From Ruminococcus sp. (GTDB lineage: Bacteria; Bacillota; Clostridia; Oscillospirales; Ruminococcaceae): a DNA stretch of 64,000 nt. Below, in pieces: positions 17,442-26,613 of this stretch (positions within the stretch are counted from its first letter, which is position 1; every line of letters begins with the position of its first letter). The stretch is from NCBI GenBank assembly GCA_014799805.1, contig JAAVHJ010000008.1:22788-86787 (forward strand), given 5' to 3'. The notes beneath the pieces were generated by a model that ran no database searches, was not told the DNA's origin, and was given only the letters and a program-made list of their open reading frames with translations. A program made the translations under genes and the position numbers.

Positions 17442-19872
17442 GTTGATACTCTCCTTTCAAATGATTTAAATTTTTATTCTGCAAATACTGAATATAAGCT
17501 TTTGACGCTCTTACACCATCTACAGATAAATAGCTAGTATTTTTTATCATTTTTTTCTGGTTTTTTCCAATTGGCAAAACACAATATAAAATAAATAATA
17601 AAATTCCAATCAGTGTTATCAATGCCCCTGTTTTCAAGCCTGTTAATTCATAAGAAAATACAATTTCATTTTCTCCTGCTTCACAGCGAACCGCCATAAA
17701 GCCATTACTCACTTTTTCAATTACTACAGGCTGATGATTAATTTCTGCTGTCCAGCCTTTCTCATAAGGCACACTGAAAAATACAAGTTTTGGCTGTTTT
17801 AAATTAATACTTGCCGAAAAGCCATCAGAATCATAATTAAAATTCTCACAAGCTTCATTGGCATGTGCTTTACAAGATGTTAAATACTGGTCTTTGCTTA
17901 AATCTAAATTTTCTGGATTTTCAATTTCTGTGATAATATCAGAATATAATTCTGCTTGTTCCTGATTTAAAATTAATGCTTGTATTAACATTCGTTCTTT
18001 TGCAAGTTTTTCCGTATTTTCTAAATTTTCTTCTAAAATATAATTCTCATACGTAAAACCCATGGGAATAAAATAATTATTTTTATAAATTGCAAATCCA
18101 TTTTCTGTTCTGTCATAAGCAAAACCAGCTAAATCTAATTCTTTTGTTTGTTCTTCATCTGTTTTCTGAAAATAATATTTTACAGAGAATAATCCTCTTA
18201 GTGTATAATATTCTGTTTCAGCACGGGAGGCAACATCTCTGTTAATCCCAATACTATGATAAAATTCCATAATAGACGGACTCACAACACTCTGAAAACA
18301 TCGCATATTAGACAATCCCCAGAACATAGGATAATTATCATAATTTTCTGAAATATCAATTCTGAAATAATCTTCTTCATCTGCTTCATAAGAAATACTT
18401 AAATTTTCTTTGCCATGAATCGCCGTATGAATATAATTTTCAGCATTTGTTCCAATTGCTTTGCCAAAATATACAATCGTACAGGTACATGCAACACATG
18501 CAACACTTGTCAATAAAATTGCTTGATTCTGGAATTTTTGTTTTTGCTTGCGTAATTTACAGATATATTCTGCTCCAGCCAAACAAATTACACTCACAGC
18601 AAGTGTAATCCAAAAATAAACAGGAATACTTGCAAAAGCAAAAAATTTAATTTCATCATCTTGTTTCACAGGCAAAACAGAAATGATTCCAAATAAAATT
18701 AGCATAATACCACTTGTCAGCAAGCCTGTTTTAAAATTAATTTCTATATTATCTAAAGCATGTGCTGTCATCATTGCCATAATTAACACAGGCATATAAA
18801 ACCATCTTGCATAATAAGACGCATTAAATAAATAAAACATGCTGTTTAATACAGGTACAAAGGCACATAACATGCAAATATAAATTAAAATACTTGCCCA
18901 ATGCTTTTTTCTGTGATTTATAAAAGCAATCACACCTGCCATAGAAAACAATGGCAAATAACCGCCAATAGATGCCCATTTTGAATAATCACTAGAAAAT
19001 AAATTTGTTCTTGCAGGTGCATCTGGTATCATGAAAAAACTTTGTATAATTCTAATAATTTTAGTTTTATCATGATATAATAGCATATCTTGTCCAAATA
19101 AATATTCAGATACACGGCTATTATCTAATACAGCCAGACCTGCTGGGAGCAATACCACACAAGCAATGCAAACGCCTAATATTGCTTCTAGCAATAATAT
19201 AAAAAAATTTTTCCAAGTAATTATAATATCTTTACAGCATAATCTCACTAGAAAATAAATTATCAAAAATACAGCCTGTCCAGTAAAGAAAAAATAATTA
19301 ATTACTGCCATGAGGGTAACACTCAAAGCAAAACAGCCTTTTCTATGATTTCTTAAATATTCTTCCATAGCAATTAGCATTAACGGAAAAAATGCTGTTA
19401 CATCTTGAAAATGATTAAAAAACAGATTAAATATTTGAAATCCTGAAAATGCATAAAGCAAACCGCCAATCACTGCAATATTTTGATTTTTCACAAAATA
19501 CCTGATATAGCCGTAAGCTGTCAGAGAAGCTACACCATGTTTTAAGCATAATAACCATGGAATCGCATATAATACTAATTTTTCAGGTAATAATACAGTC
19601 AGCCAAAAAAACGGACTTCCTGTTAAATAAAATGCATAAGACCCTAAAAAACTACTGCCTAAATCTGTGTACCAATTCCAACCAAGCAATCCCTGATTTC
19701 TGACTGCATCATTGGCAAGTTGATAAAACGGCAATTGTTGTGATACAAAATCTCCATAATAAATAAAATATCCATGGTCAATGATAATTAACGGCAATAA
19801 AACAATCAATAAACAAAAAAATCCTAATCCAAATGCAAGTAAATATTTTTCTTTTTTTTGCTGTTTCAGCAA
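17422..19872 (-). CDS. YfhO-family multi-spanning membrane protein
   Basis: About 816 residues with around a dozen transmembrane helices, then an outer C-terminal domain and a last helix. The early motif YGDFVSQQLPFYQLANDAVRNQGLLGWNWYTDLGSSFLGSYAFYL is the hallmark of YfhO proteins; B. subtilis YfhO acts in lipoteichoic-acid glycosylation. The fold is GT-C-like. I place the start at TTG 19872 because a perfect GGAGGTGA stands 7 nt before it, while the track ATG at 19914 has no ribosome-binding site and lies next to a TATACT box. The sugar and acceptor are unknown. Confidence 0.88.
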   Translation of the reverse strand: MLKQQKKEKYLLAFGLGFFCLLIVLLPLIIIDHGYFIYYGDFVSQQLPFYQLANDAVRNQGLLGWNWYTDLGSSFLGSYAFYLTGSPFFWLTVLLPEKLVLYAIPWLLCLKHGVASLTAYGYIRYFVKNQNIAVIGGLLYAFSGFQIFNLFFNHFQDVTAFFPLMLIAMEEYLRNHRKGCFALSVTLMAVINYFFFTGQAVFLIIYFLVRLCCKDIIITWKNFFILLLEAILGVCIACVVLLPAGLAVLDNSRVSEYLFGQDMLLYHDKTKIIRIIQSFFMIPDAPARTNLFSSDYSKWASIGGYLPLFSMAGVIAFINHRKKHWASILIYICMLCAFVPVLNSMFYLFNASYYARWFYMPVLIMAMMTAHALDNIEINFKTGLLTSGIMLILFGIISVLPVKQDDEIKFFAFASIPVYFWITLAVSVICLAGAEYICKLRKQKQKFQNQAILLTSVACVACTCTIVYFGKAIGTNAENYIHTAIHGKENLSISYEADEEDYFRIDISENYDNYPMFWGLSNMRCFQSVVSPSIMEFYHSIGINRDVASRAETEYYTLRGLFSVKYYFQKTDEEQTKELDLAGFAYDRTENGFAIYKNNYFIPMGFTYENYILEENLENTEKLAKERMLIQALILNQEQAELYSDIITEIENPENLDLSKDQYLTSCKAHANEACENFNYDSDGFSASINLKQPKLVFFSVPYEKGWTAEINHQPVVIEKVSNGFMAVRCEAGENEIVFSYELTGLKTGALITLIGILLFILYCVLPIGKNQKKMIKNTSYLSVDGVRASKAYIQYLQNKNLNHLKGEYQHDKSSE

Positions 19873-19943
19873 ACTATCACCTCCAAATTGGAAATTTTTA
19901 AAAACTTCCTGCATATAGTATATAGGGCATGAAAATAATAAAA

Positions 19944-20435
19944 TTATAAAAAAGCAATATTGGCAAGAATACCTTGCTCTGAAATGTCCAATAATGCATA
20001 GCTATATTTCAAATCTCCTCTGGGACAGCCTAAACTCCCTGGATTGATAATATATAGCCCATTTTCATAATGACATTCTCTCACATGTGTATGCCCATAC
20101 AGCAAAATATCTGCTTGTAATCTTCTTGCTTCATGAATGATTCTTGCTGTGCTGTATTTTACTTGAAAATAATCTCCATGACACGCAAAAATTCTATGTT
20201 CATAAGGCAATGCTAAATTCAAAGTCCTGATGCTGTTGCTTAATAAACCAAAATCACAGTTACCTTTTAAACAATAAAATTTTTCTTCAAGCAAAGGCAA
20301 CTCACAAAATAAACGATTTAATTCTCGTTCACCATCTCCCAAATGAATAAACATATCAGCGTCTTTATGAAGTGTAACAACCTGATGTAATTTCTCAAAT
20401 GCACCATGCGTATCGGATATGACAATAATTTTCAT
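19944..20435 (-). CDS. YfcE-type metallophosphoesterase
   Basis: A 163-residue calcineurin-like phosphoesterase. Metal-binding blocks are DTHG, HLGDGE, KGNCD, CHGD and YGHTHV, in the order of the YfcE/MJ0936 family, small phosphodiesterases of unclear natural substrate. The start is the second ATG; the first sits one base from the AGGAGGA site. A strong promoter lies directly upstream. It is divergent from the small plus-strand operon that follows. Confidence 0.9.
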   Translation of the reverse strand: MKIIVISDTHGAFEKLHQVVTLHKDADMFIHLGDGERELNRLFCELPLLEEKFYCLKGNCDFGLLSNSIRTLNLALPYEHRIFACHGDYFQVKYSTARIIHEARRLQADILLYGHTHVRECHYENGLYIINPGSLGCPRGDLKYSYALLDISEQGILANIAFL

Positions 20436-20457
20436 AAGCATTCCTCCTATCTAGTAT

Positions 20458-20486
20458 ATTATAACACAAACTGTAAAAAATTACAA
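20458..20486 (-). promoter_or_regulatory. promoter of the YfcE-like gene
   Basis: TTGTAA (20481-20486) and TATAAT (20458-20463) with 17-bp spacing. On the other strand TTATAA and TACAAT, also 17 bp apart, overlap it and may serve the plus-strand operon. Imperfect inverted arms cacaaactgta / tacagtttttgtg span the pair. Confidence 0.65.
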
Positions 20487-20517
20487 TACAGTTTTTGTGA
20501 AAGAAAGGTGTTTTTTT

Positions 20518-20762
20518 ATGGATCATATTAATCAGCAAAATTTAGACGGCTTATTAAAAGTCGTTAGTCAAAAATTAGGCATTCCGCCTGAACAGCTTCA
20601 ACAAGAATTAAAAGCAGGAAAATTTGATAATGCAATCAAAAACATGAGCCAGTCTGACGCAAGTAAATTTCAACAGGCAATTAAAAATCCTCAAATCGTT
20701 GAAAAACTCATGAGTACACCACAGGCAAAAGCAATTTATCAGAAATTAACAGGCGGTCAATA

Positions 20763-20763
<1 letters not shown>
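20518..20763 (+). CDS. small protein of unknown function
   Basis: 81 residues, soluble, helical in appearance, with a Pro-free helical repeat look (LGIPPEQLQQELKAGKFDNAIKNMSQSDASKFQQAIKNPQ). I do not recognise a characterised family. The ATG at 20518 has GAAAGGTG upstream; the track start 20497 is a GTG ahead of that site. It is the first gene of a tight plus-strand group and its stop overlaps the next ATG (TAATG). Confidence 0.75.
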
Positions 20764-21122
<359 letters not shown>

Positions 21123-21154
21123 ATTAATAGTATTATATTTAAGAGGTGATAGGC

Positions 21155-21451
21155 ATGGCACGTTATCCACAACAAAGTTTTGATGCAATGCGACAAGATG
21201 CAATTCGGCGTTCTAAAGAAATGCAACGCCGTGCTATGCCTCCATTACCTCCAGAATCATTTTCATCTATGCCACCAAAACCTAAACCAAAATCAGACCT
21301 GCTGGAACATTTGCATTTATCAGAAGATTTAAAAAAAATGCTTACTGATTGGGACGGCGAAAAATTAGCTTTGTTAGCATTATTATATTTGCTCTACAAA
21401 GAAGGTGCAGAATTAGAATTATTAATTGCAATTGCATATATTATGCTATAA
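21155..21451 (+). CDS. unknown protein with hydrophobic C-terminus
   Basis: 98 residues: a basic N-terminus rich in Arg, Met and Gln, a proline-rich linker (MPPLPPESFSSMPPKPKPK), then a Leu-rich end (EKLALLALLYLLYKEGAELELLIAIAYIML) that could insert in a membrane. The ATG at 21155 has AAGAGGTG upstream. Third gene of the plus-strand group. Function unknown; the shape is reminiscent of small conserved clostridial proteins seen in sporulating species, but I cannot tie it to a family. Confidence 0.7.
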   Translation: MARYPQQSFDAMRQDAIRRSKEMQRRAMPPLPPESFSSMPPKPKPKSDLLEHLHLSEDLKKMLTDWDGEKLALLALLYLLYKEGAELELLIAIAYIML

Positions 21452-21495
21452 TAACATAATATTATAGCATAGTATTAACACAAGGGGCGAAAATA

Positions 21496-21759
21496 ATGGA
21501 TTTTTTAAGAAATTATTTTTATTGGCTATTATGGATAGCAGGCATTTTATGTCTTTTGATTTTTTATTTCTTTCATAAAAAACGTATCAGAGCATTTTTA
21601 TTAGGCAGTAGTACAGGATTAATTTTATTATTTTTATTACATTTTTACGGCGAAACAATTGGCTTTGCACCGACATTATGCACAACAAATTTATTAACAT
21701 GTGGTATATTTGGCATACCAGGGGTGGCATTATTAATTTTAACACAGGCTTTTTTATAA
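21496..21759 (+). CDS. BofA-like membrane protein (pro-sigma-K processing inhibitor family)
   Basis: An 87-residue protein with three hydrophobic segments. The C-terminal GIFGIPGVALLILTQAFL matches the conserved GIPGV end of BofA, which in B. subtilis holds the SpoIVFB protease inactive in the outer forespore membrane. AAGGGGCG precedes the ATG. It is the last gene of the plus-strand group and is followed by a strong terminator, which suggests the three unknown genes before it may also be linked to sporulation or envelope. Confidence 0.7.
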   Translation: MDFLRNYFYWLLWIAGILCLLIFYFFHKKRIRAFLLGSSTGLILLFLLHFYGETIGFAPTLCTTNLLTCGIFGIPGVALLILTQAFL

Positions 21760-21771
21760 TCATATCAATAA

Positions 21772-21811
21772 AAAAACTGCTCCCATGCCATTGGCAATGA
21801 GAGCAGTTTTT
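21772..21811. terminator. bidirectional terminator between the BofA-like gene and rplL
   Basis: aaaaactgctc and gagcagttttt form a perfect 11-bp stem with A/T runs on both sides, 13 bases after the BofA-like stop and 22 bases past the rplL stop. Confidence 0.9.
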
Positions 21812-21832
21812 ATTTTAATCATACTAGAAATC

Positions 21833-22198
21833 TTACTTGATTTCGATAGTTGCACCAGCTTCTTCGAGCTTAGCCTTGAGTTCTTCAGCTTCAGCCTTAG
21901 AAATGCCTTCTTTCAAAGCCTTAGGTGCTTCTTCTACAACAGCCTTAGCTTCTTTCAGACCAAGACCGAGAACGTCTTTAACAGCTTTAATAACAGCCAT
22001 TTTCTTATCGCCGAAAGATGTAAGAACTACGTCAAATTCTGTCTTTTCTTCAACAGCTGCTACTGTACCTACAGGAGCTGCTGCAACTGCTGCTGTTACG
22101 CCGAATTCTTCCTGAATTGCTTCTACTAATTCTGCCAATTCCAGAACTGTGAGAGCCTTAATATCTTCAATAAACTTTTGTGTTTTTTCAGATGCCAT
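21833..22198 (-). CDS. rplL: 50S ribosomal protein L7/L12
   Basis: 121 residues. Helical N-terminus ([30 protein letters not shown]), Ala-rich hinge, and the C-terminal factor-binding domain with [33 protein letters not shown]. It forms the ribosome stalk with L10. Second gene of the rplJL operon; rpoB does not follow, the operon ends at the terminator. Confidence 0.98.
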   Translation of the reverse strand: MASEKTQKFIEDIKALTVLELAELVEAIQEEFGVTAAVAAAPVGTVAAVEEKTEFDVVLTSFGDKKMAVIKAVKDVLGLGLKEAKAVVEEAPKALKEGISKAEAEELKAKLEEAGATIEIK

Positions 22199-22290
22199 GA
22201 TAAAAATCTCCTTTTCAAAAAATTTAAATAATAATTTTAATTACTTGTTTTAGGCTACAAGCTTAGCACATTTCGCATAAATCAAAAAAC

Positions 22291-22803
22291 TTATGCAGTT
22301 TCTTCTGGTGCCTGGTCTTTGTCCACAACAGCCTGCAATAATGCAGCCAATTTCTGAATAGGACCTTGCAGAGAACCAACCAATTGGGCAAGCAATACAT
22401 CTTTGGACGGAATTTTAGACAGAGCCAAAATTTTCGTTTCGTCAAAATATTCACCCTCAACAGAACCTGCTTTTAATTTGAAGTTTTCAGATTTTTCAGC
22501 AAATTCACCCAGAATACGAGCTGGGGCTGTCTGGTCAGTTGCAGAAACTGCAATAGCAGTTGTACCATTCAGAACATCATCAAAATCTGTGATACCGTTT
22601 GCATTAAATGCACGCTTCAACATTGTATTTTTTTCAACAAAATACTTTACATCAGCTTCACGAAGTTCTTTTCTTAATTTTGTATCCTGTTCTACAGTAA
22701 TACCTCTGTAATCAACGAGAACAACAGAAACACTGTTTTTAAATAATTCAGACAATTCTGCAACTCTTGCTTGCTTAGATTCAAGAACCTTTGCACTTGG
22801 CAT
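22291..22803 (-). CDS. rplJ: 50S ribosomal protein L10
   Basis: 170 residues of stalk-base protein L10 (KVLESKQARVAELSELFKNSVSVVLVDYRGITVEQDTKLRKELREA). It binds 23S rRNA and carries L7/L12 dimers on its C-terminal helix. The start chosen is the second ATG, with GGAGGTGA 6-7 nt upstream; the first ATG touches that site. Expression is expected to be controlled by L10 or L10-L12 binding to the leader. Confidence 0.97.
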   Translation of the reverse strand: MPSAKVLESKQARVAELSELFKNSVSVVLVDYRGITVEQDTKLRKELREADVKYFVEKNTMLKRAFNANGITDFDDVLNGTTAIAVSATDQTAPARILGEFAEKSENFKLKAGSVEGEYFDETKILALSKIPSKDVLLAQLVGSLQGPIQKLAALLQAVVDKDQAPEETA

Positions 22804-22852
22804 AAACATTCACCTCCACATAGCAATGTAATATAACGCATCGTATGGAGAA

Positions 22853-22967
22853 CAAAAACTCCCCTGTAAAGCACAGAGGAGCAGAAAAAGCTTGATAAAT
22901 CAATCTTAATTGCACTCCTCGGTTGGATTTATGATTGCTATCTACCAACTGTCTTTAGAATACGACT
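22853..22967 (-). promoter_or_regulatory. L10 leader RNA with attenuator
   Basis: The 5' region of rplJ holds the conserved L10-binding elements (AAAGACAGTTGG ... CCAACCGAGG), then a terminator stem CTCCTCTGT / ACAGGGGAG followed by TTTTTGTT. This is the arrangement of the Firmicute L10 leader, in which excess L10(L12)4 promotes early termination. Confidence 0.88.
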
Positions 22968-22972
22968 TTGTT

Positions 22973-23001
22973 ATTATAGCATATCTTAACATATTTGTCA
23001 A
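22973..23001 (-). promoter_or_regulatory. rplJL promoter
   Basis: Perfect TTGACA (22996-23001) and TATAAT (22973-22978) with 17-bp spacing, directly ahead of the L10 leader. Confidence 0.95.
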
Positions 23002-23022
23002 GTGTTTTTTCAAAAAAATTTT

Positions 23023-23907
23023 TTATCCTGGATTCTCAGAATTTTCAGCATTCTGAGAATTATTATTATTATTATTATTCTCTTCTATGGGAATATCAAG
23101 CATTAAATTATTATCACTGCTTGTTACTTTAGGCAATACACCGTCCCATTTATCAATTTGATTATATACAAGAACTTTATTAGACAACGATTCTTCAATT
23201 AATTTATTTGCATCAGCCTGTGCCTGTGCTTTTGTCAGAATTGCTTCTGCTTCTGCATTGGCAGCAATGACTTTTTTTTCAGCTTCTGCCTCTGCAATTA
23301 CAATTTGCTGTTTTTGTTCTGTTTGCGTTTTTAACAAATTCTGTTCTGCAACTTGTTTTGCTTCAATAGCGGCATTAAATTCTTGTGAGAAATCAAAATT
23401 GACGATATTAAATTTTTCAATATAAATTCCATAATCATTTAATTTAAAATCTAAATCTTCTTTTACTTCTTCTCCAACCGTCATACGTTCTGTGATTAAT
23501 TCTTCTGCTGTATATTTTGCAGTAATAGATTTCATGCATTCCTGCACAATGGGAGTAATTAAAATCGTTTCATAATCTGTCCCGACATTCTGATACATTT
23601 CAGCAGATTTATTTGCTACTAAACGATAATTTACAGCAATTGTACTGCTTACTGTTTGTAAATCTTTTGACACAGCGGAAGCAGGAGATTCATAGACTTG
23701 AATTTTATTAGAAACTACCTGCACATCTTGCACAAGTGGTACTTTCAAATGAAATCCTTCATCAAAGCTTTTAGAAACTTCTCCCAGTGTGATAACAACT
23801 CCTGTGTGACCTGCTGGCACAATCGTTGCCGCATCTAGTACCAGAACTACAGCTAAAATTGCAATAATAATTCCGATTGTAATTTTTGCTGATTTTGCTT
23901 TATTCAT
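23023..23907 (-). CDS. prohibitin/SPFH-domain membrane protein
   Basis: 294 residues: one N-terminal transmembrane helix (about 8-28), an SPFH domain (VPAGHTGVVITLGEVSKSFDEGFHLKVPLVQDV), an Ala/Glu/Lys coiled coil (about 185-245), and a low-complexity tail with seven Asn in a row encoded by ATT-type repeats on the plus strand. Prohibitin-type SPFH proteins form large rings and organise membrane microdomains or proteases. The start is the ATG after the track GTG. It is the last gene of the long minus-strand operon. Confidence 0.88.
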   Translation of the reverse strand: MNKAKSAKITIGIIIAILAVVLVLDAATIVPAGHTGVVITLGEVSKSFDEGFHLKVPLVQDVQVVSNKIQVYESPASAVSKDLQTVSSTIAVNYRLVANKSAEMYQNVGTDYETILITPIVQECMKSITAKYTAEELITERMTVGEEVKEDLDFKLNDYGIYIEKFNIVNFDFSQEFNAAIEAKQVAEQNLLKTQTEQKQQIVIAEAEAEKKVIAANAEAEAILTKAQAQADANKLIEESLSNKVLVYNQIDKWDGVLPKVTSSDNNLMLDIPIEENNNNNNNSQNAENSENPG

Positions 23908-23935
23908 CACAAAACCTCATTTCTTGCTATTAATT

Positions 23936-24814
23936 TTAAATTTTTTTACTCGTCAAATCAATCACAGACGGCGAATTTCTACGGTTTTGTAAATTTTTTT
24001 CTTTTTTAAATCTGCCGTCTTGAATTAAATCATAAACTGCTTTTTCGTCATTTTCAGACAATGCAGTCTTATATTTCTGCAAATTCGCAATTAAAATATC
24101 TATTTCCTGCATTAAGCTAGCCTTATTTTCCATAAATAAGCCTGTCCACATGTCCTCATTCATAGTGGCAATTCTAGTCATATCATGAAAACTGCCGCCT
24201 GAAAAACCGCTTTCTAATTCTAATACAGGACTTTGCACATAAGCACTGGAAACCACATGTGCAAGCTGTGAAGTATAAGCAATCATTCTGTCATGCATTT
24301 CAGGTGTTGTGATAACAAATCTGCGAAAACCAATTTGATGTGCAAAATTTTTGACTTCTGCAATCACATGTTTTGGGGTATTTTCTAAAGGAGTAATAAT
24401 AAAATTTGCCCCCTGAAATAACCCTTCATCAGAAACATCAAATCCAGCACGTTCTTTCCCTGCCATAGGGTGTGTACTCAAATAAGAAACTTGGTATTCT
24501 GCACAAAGCTTTGTCATTTCTTCAGGCAAGTCTGTTTTCACACCACTGACATCAATTATAATAGTCCCTGCTGATATCGTTTTAATATATTTTTTCACCC
24601 ATTCACGCACCAAATCAGGATATAAGCAAACAATAATCAAATCAAAATGACTGCAATCATCTTGTACAATTCCATCAATGGCATGTTCAGCAAGGGCTTT
24701 TTGCAAAGTTTTCTGACTTCTGTTCCAACCATAAACACTATGGTCAGTATAGGCATGAACGGCTTTGCAAATAGAACCACCAATCAGACCCATTCCAGCA
24801 ACTAAAATTTTCAT
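23936..24814 (-). CDS. tyrA: prephenate dehydrogenase
   Basis: 292 residues. NAD-binding GMGLIGGSICKA at the N-terminus, THPMAGKE (about 122-129) and the helical YTSQLAHVVSSAY with the substrate-binding His are typical of TyrA, which makes 4-hydroxyphenylpyruvate for tyrosine synthesis. There is no C-terminal ACT domain, so feedback by tyrosine through that domain is not expected. It starts within the stop of the lysine-rich gene (ATGA overlap) behind AGGAGG. Confidence 0.92.
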   Translation of the reverse strand: MKILVAGMGLIGGSICKAVHAYTDHSVYGWNRSQKTLQKALAEHAIDGIVQDDCSHFDLIIVCLYPDLVREWVKKYIKTISAGTIIIDVSGVKTDLPEEMTKLCAEYQVSYLSTHPMAGKERAGFDVSDEGLFQGANFIITPLENTPKHVIAEVKNFAHQIGFRRFVITTPEMHDRMIAYTSQLAHVVSSAYVQSPVLELESGFSGGSFHDMTRIATMNEDMWTGLFMENKASLMQEIDILIANLQKYKTALSENDEKAVYDLIQDGRFKKEKNLQNRRNSPSVIDLTSKKI

Positions 24815-26607
24815 ACAGAAACCTCCTGTTTTTTCACCTTTTTTATTCTTTTATAAACAGTTACTTTCTTTTTTGTTTTTGGCTGTATCATAGGGATTTC
24901 AGGTTCCGTAACTGGTTTTATATCAGGCTTTGCTTCAAGTTTTTGTGTAACAGCCTCAATATCTGATATTAATGCATCAATTTTTTCTGCTTCTTCAGCA
25001 GATTTTTTTTCTTTCTTCGGCTGTAGTCTTGGAATTTTTTCTTCTGTAACAGATTTCTTTTTCTGTTCTGTCACAGATACAGCATCTGATTTTATTTTTG
25101 ATTTTTTCGATGTACTTTTTTTCTTTGGCTGTTCTGTCACAGATTCCACATCTGATTTTGTTTTTGATTTTTTCGATGTACTTTTTTTCTTTGGTTGTTC
25201 TGTTATAGATTCCACATCTGATTTAGTTTTTGATTTTTTTGATGTATTTTTCTTCTTTAGTTGTTCTGTCACAGCTTCCATATCTGATTTTGTTTTCGAT
25301 TTTTTTGATGTATTTTTCTTCTTTGGTTGTTCTGTCACAGCTTCCGTATCTGGTTCTGTTTTCGATTTTTTTGATGTATTTTTTTTCTTCGGTTGTTCTG
25401 CCGCAGATTCCACATCTGATGTGATTGCAACAGGAGTTTTTTTCTGCTGCTTTTTTCGTTTTGGAACAGGTTTATCTTGTTGTTCTGTCAATTTAACTGT
25501 CTGTAACAAAGTAGTTTGTTCAAAGCTCAAATCTGGTATATTTTCTTCTTTTGGTGTCATCAGTACCTCCGTAATCATCTGTGTTTCTAAAAATTCTGGA
25601 TTAGAATTTTCTTCTGATTCTATTACAGAATCATTTTTCTGCACATCACGTTGAAATAAATTTTGCATCATTCCAGAAATTTTATAAAAAAATCCAGCTT
25701 GTTGCTTGGAATCTTCTTTTGAAGTTTCAGAAACTGGCTTTATATCATCAGATAGCATATCTTTTTGTAATTCTTCTGTAATTTTCAAAAAACTAGTATC
25801 CTGAGATGACATCTCAGGAATTTCAGGCATATCTGATAAAACTGGTGTTTCTAATGTTTCGACATCTTCAAATACTTGCTGGAATTCATCTGACGCATTT
25901 TTTTCAGATAATTCAGATAATTCATCTTCCCAATTCTGAATATTTTCTGGTTCAGGTTCAGAAACCTGTATAACAATTTCTTCTTGTTTTGCATCTTCCG
26001 CCTGTTTTTTCATCTGTTCACGAATTTTAGCAGCTCTTTTCCGAACTTGTTCTTTTCGGATTTGTTCAGGTGTTTTAGGTGGCACAGACGCAAGCGTTTT
26101 TTCTAGCTGCTCCTGTCGGAGCTGTTCAACAACTCGGGTATCCCTTGGAATATCTGGCGGCAAATCTTCTTTAATTTCAATACGAAAATTTTTTTTGGGC
26201 GATTTTTTCTGTGAAGAATCCGTAATTGCTTTTTTCTTTTTTTTACTGGATTGATTCACAGATTTTTTGTCTGTTTTTGCAGTTGGCTTTCGCTCTGTGT
26301 CTGGTTTTGGCATAGCATCTTCTAAAAGCCTGTCATGCATACGCACAACAGGATTTTGAGAAGGTTCTTCTGAAAAATGACTAACAGGTTCAGGCTCAGT
26401 AACAACTTTTTTCCGTTTTGGTGGTTTGCTATAAACTGGCTTAGGAACAGGGGTAACTTGTTCTTGTTCCTGATTCATTTTTTCAACGATTTTATCAACA
26501 TGTTGTCTGGAGCGTTCACTTGCAGTAGATATATTTTTTGGTAATTTTTCATCTTCAGGCACTAGACCATTTAGTAAATCATTAATTTCATGCACTTTTC
26601 TTTTCAT
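24811..26607 (-). CDS. lysine-rich, disordered repeat protein of unknown function
   Basis: 598 residues with no signal peptide, no membrane helix and very few aromatic residues. The composition is dominated by Lys, Glu, Ser, Thr and Pro. An N-terminal conserved-looking helix (KRKVHEINDLLNGLVPEDEKL) is followed by a long charged region, then five copies of a 22-residue unit of the form VTEQPKKKSTSKKSKTKSD, then a Lys-rich end. Most of it should be unfolded. I recognise no family. It is embedded between proA and tyrA, overlaps tyrA by four bases, and so is co-transcribed with amino-acid genes. Binding to nucleic acid or an anionic polymer would fit the charge but is only a guess. Confidence 0.75.
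   Translation of the reverse strand: MKRKVHEINDLLNGLVPEDEKLPKNISTASERSRQHVDKIVEKMNQEQEQVTPVPKPVYSKPPKRKKVVTEPEPVSHFSEEPSQNPVVRMHDRLLEDAMPKPDTERKPTAKTDKKSVNQSSKKKKKAITDSSQKKSPKKNFRIEIKEDLPPDIPRDTRVVEQLRQEQLEKTLASVPPKTPEQIRKEQVRKRAAKIREQMKKQAEDAKQEEIVIQVSEPEPENIQNWEDELSELSEKNASDEFQQVFEDVETLETPVLSDMPEIPEMSSQDTSFLKITEELQKDMLSDDIKPVSETSKEDSKQQAGFFYKISGMMQNLFQRDVQKNDSVIESEENSNPEFLETQMITEVLMTPKEENIPDLSFEQTTLLQTVKLTEQQDKPVPKRKKQQKKTPVAITSDVESAAEQPKKKNTSKKSKTEPDTEAVTEQPKKKNTSKKSKTKSDMEAVTEQLKKKNTSKKSKTKSDVESITEQPKKKSTSKKSKTKSDVESVTEQPKKKSTSKKSKIKSDAVSVTEQKKKSVTEEKIPRLQPKKEKKSAEEAEKIDALISDIEAVTQKLEAKPDIKPVTEPEIPMIQPKTKKKVTVYKRIKKVKKQEVSV
25074..25420 (-). repeat. 66-nt tandem repeats coding for Lys/Ser-rich units
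   Basis: About five head-to-tail copies of a 66-nt unit, each giving a 22-residue segment with SKKSK and a VTEQPKKK block. The copies differ by scattered substitutions, so the array is not freshly expanded. Confidence 0.88.
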
Positions 26608-26613
26608 AAATTA

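Noticed and set aside
19873-19914. Upstream ATG of the yfhO gene
   Set aside because: It lacks an SD and lies at a TATACT box, while a TTG 14 codons later has a perfect GGAGGTGA.
25230-25424. Hydrophobic repeat ORF on the plus strand
   Set aside because: It mirrors the Lys-rich repeats of the gene on the other strand; Lys codons read as Phe/Leu in complement.
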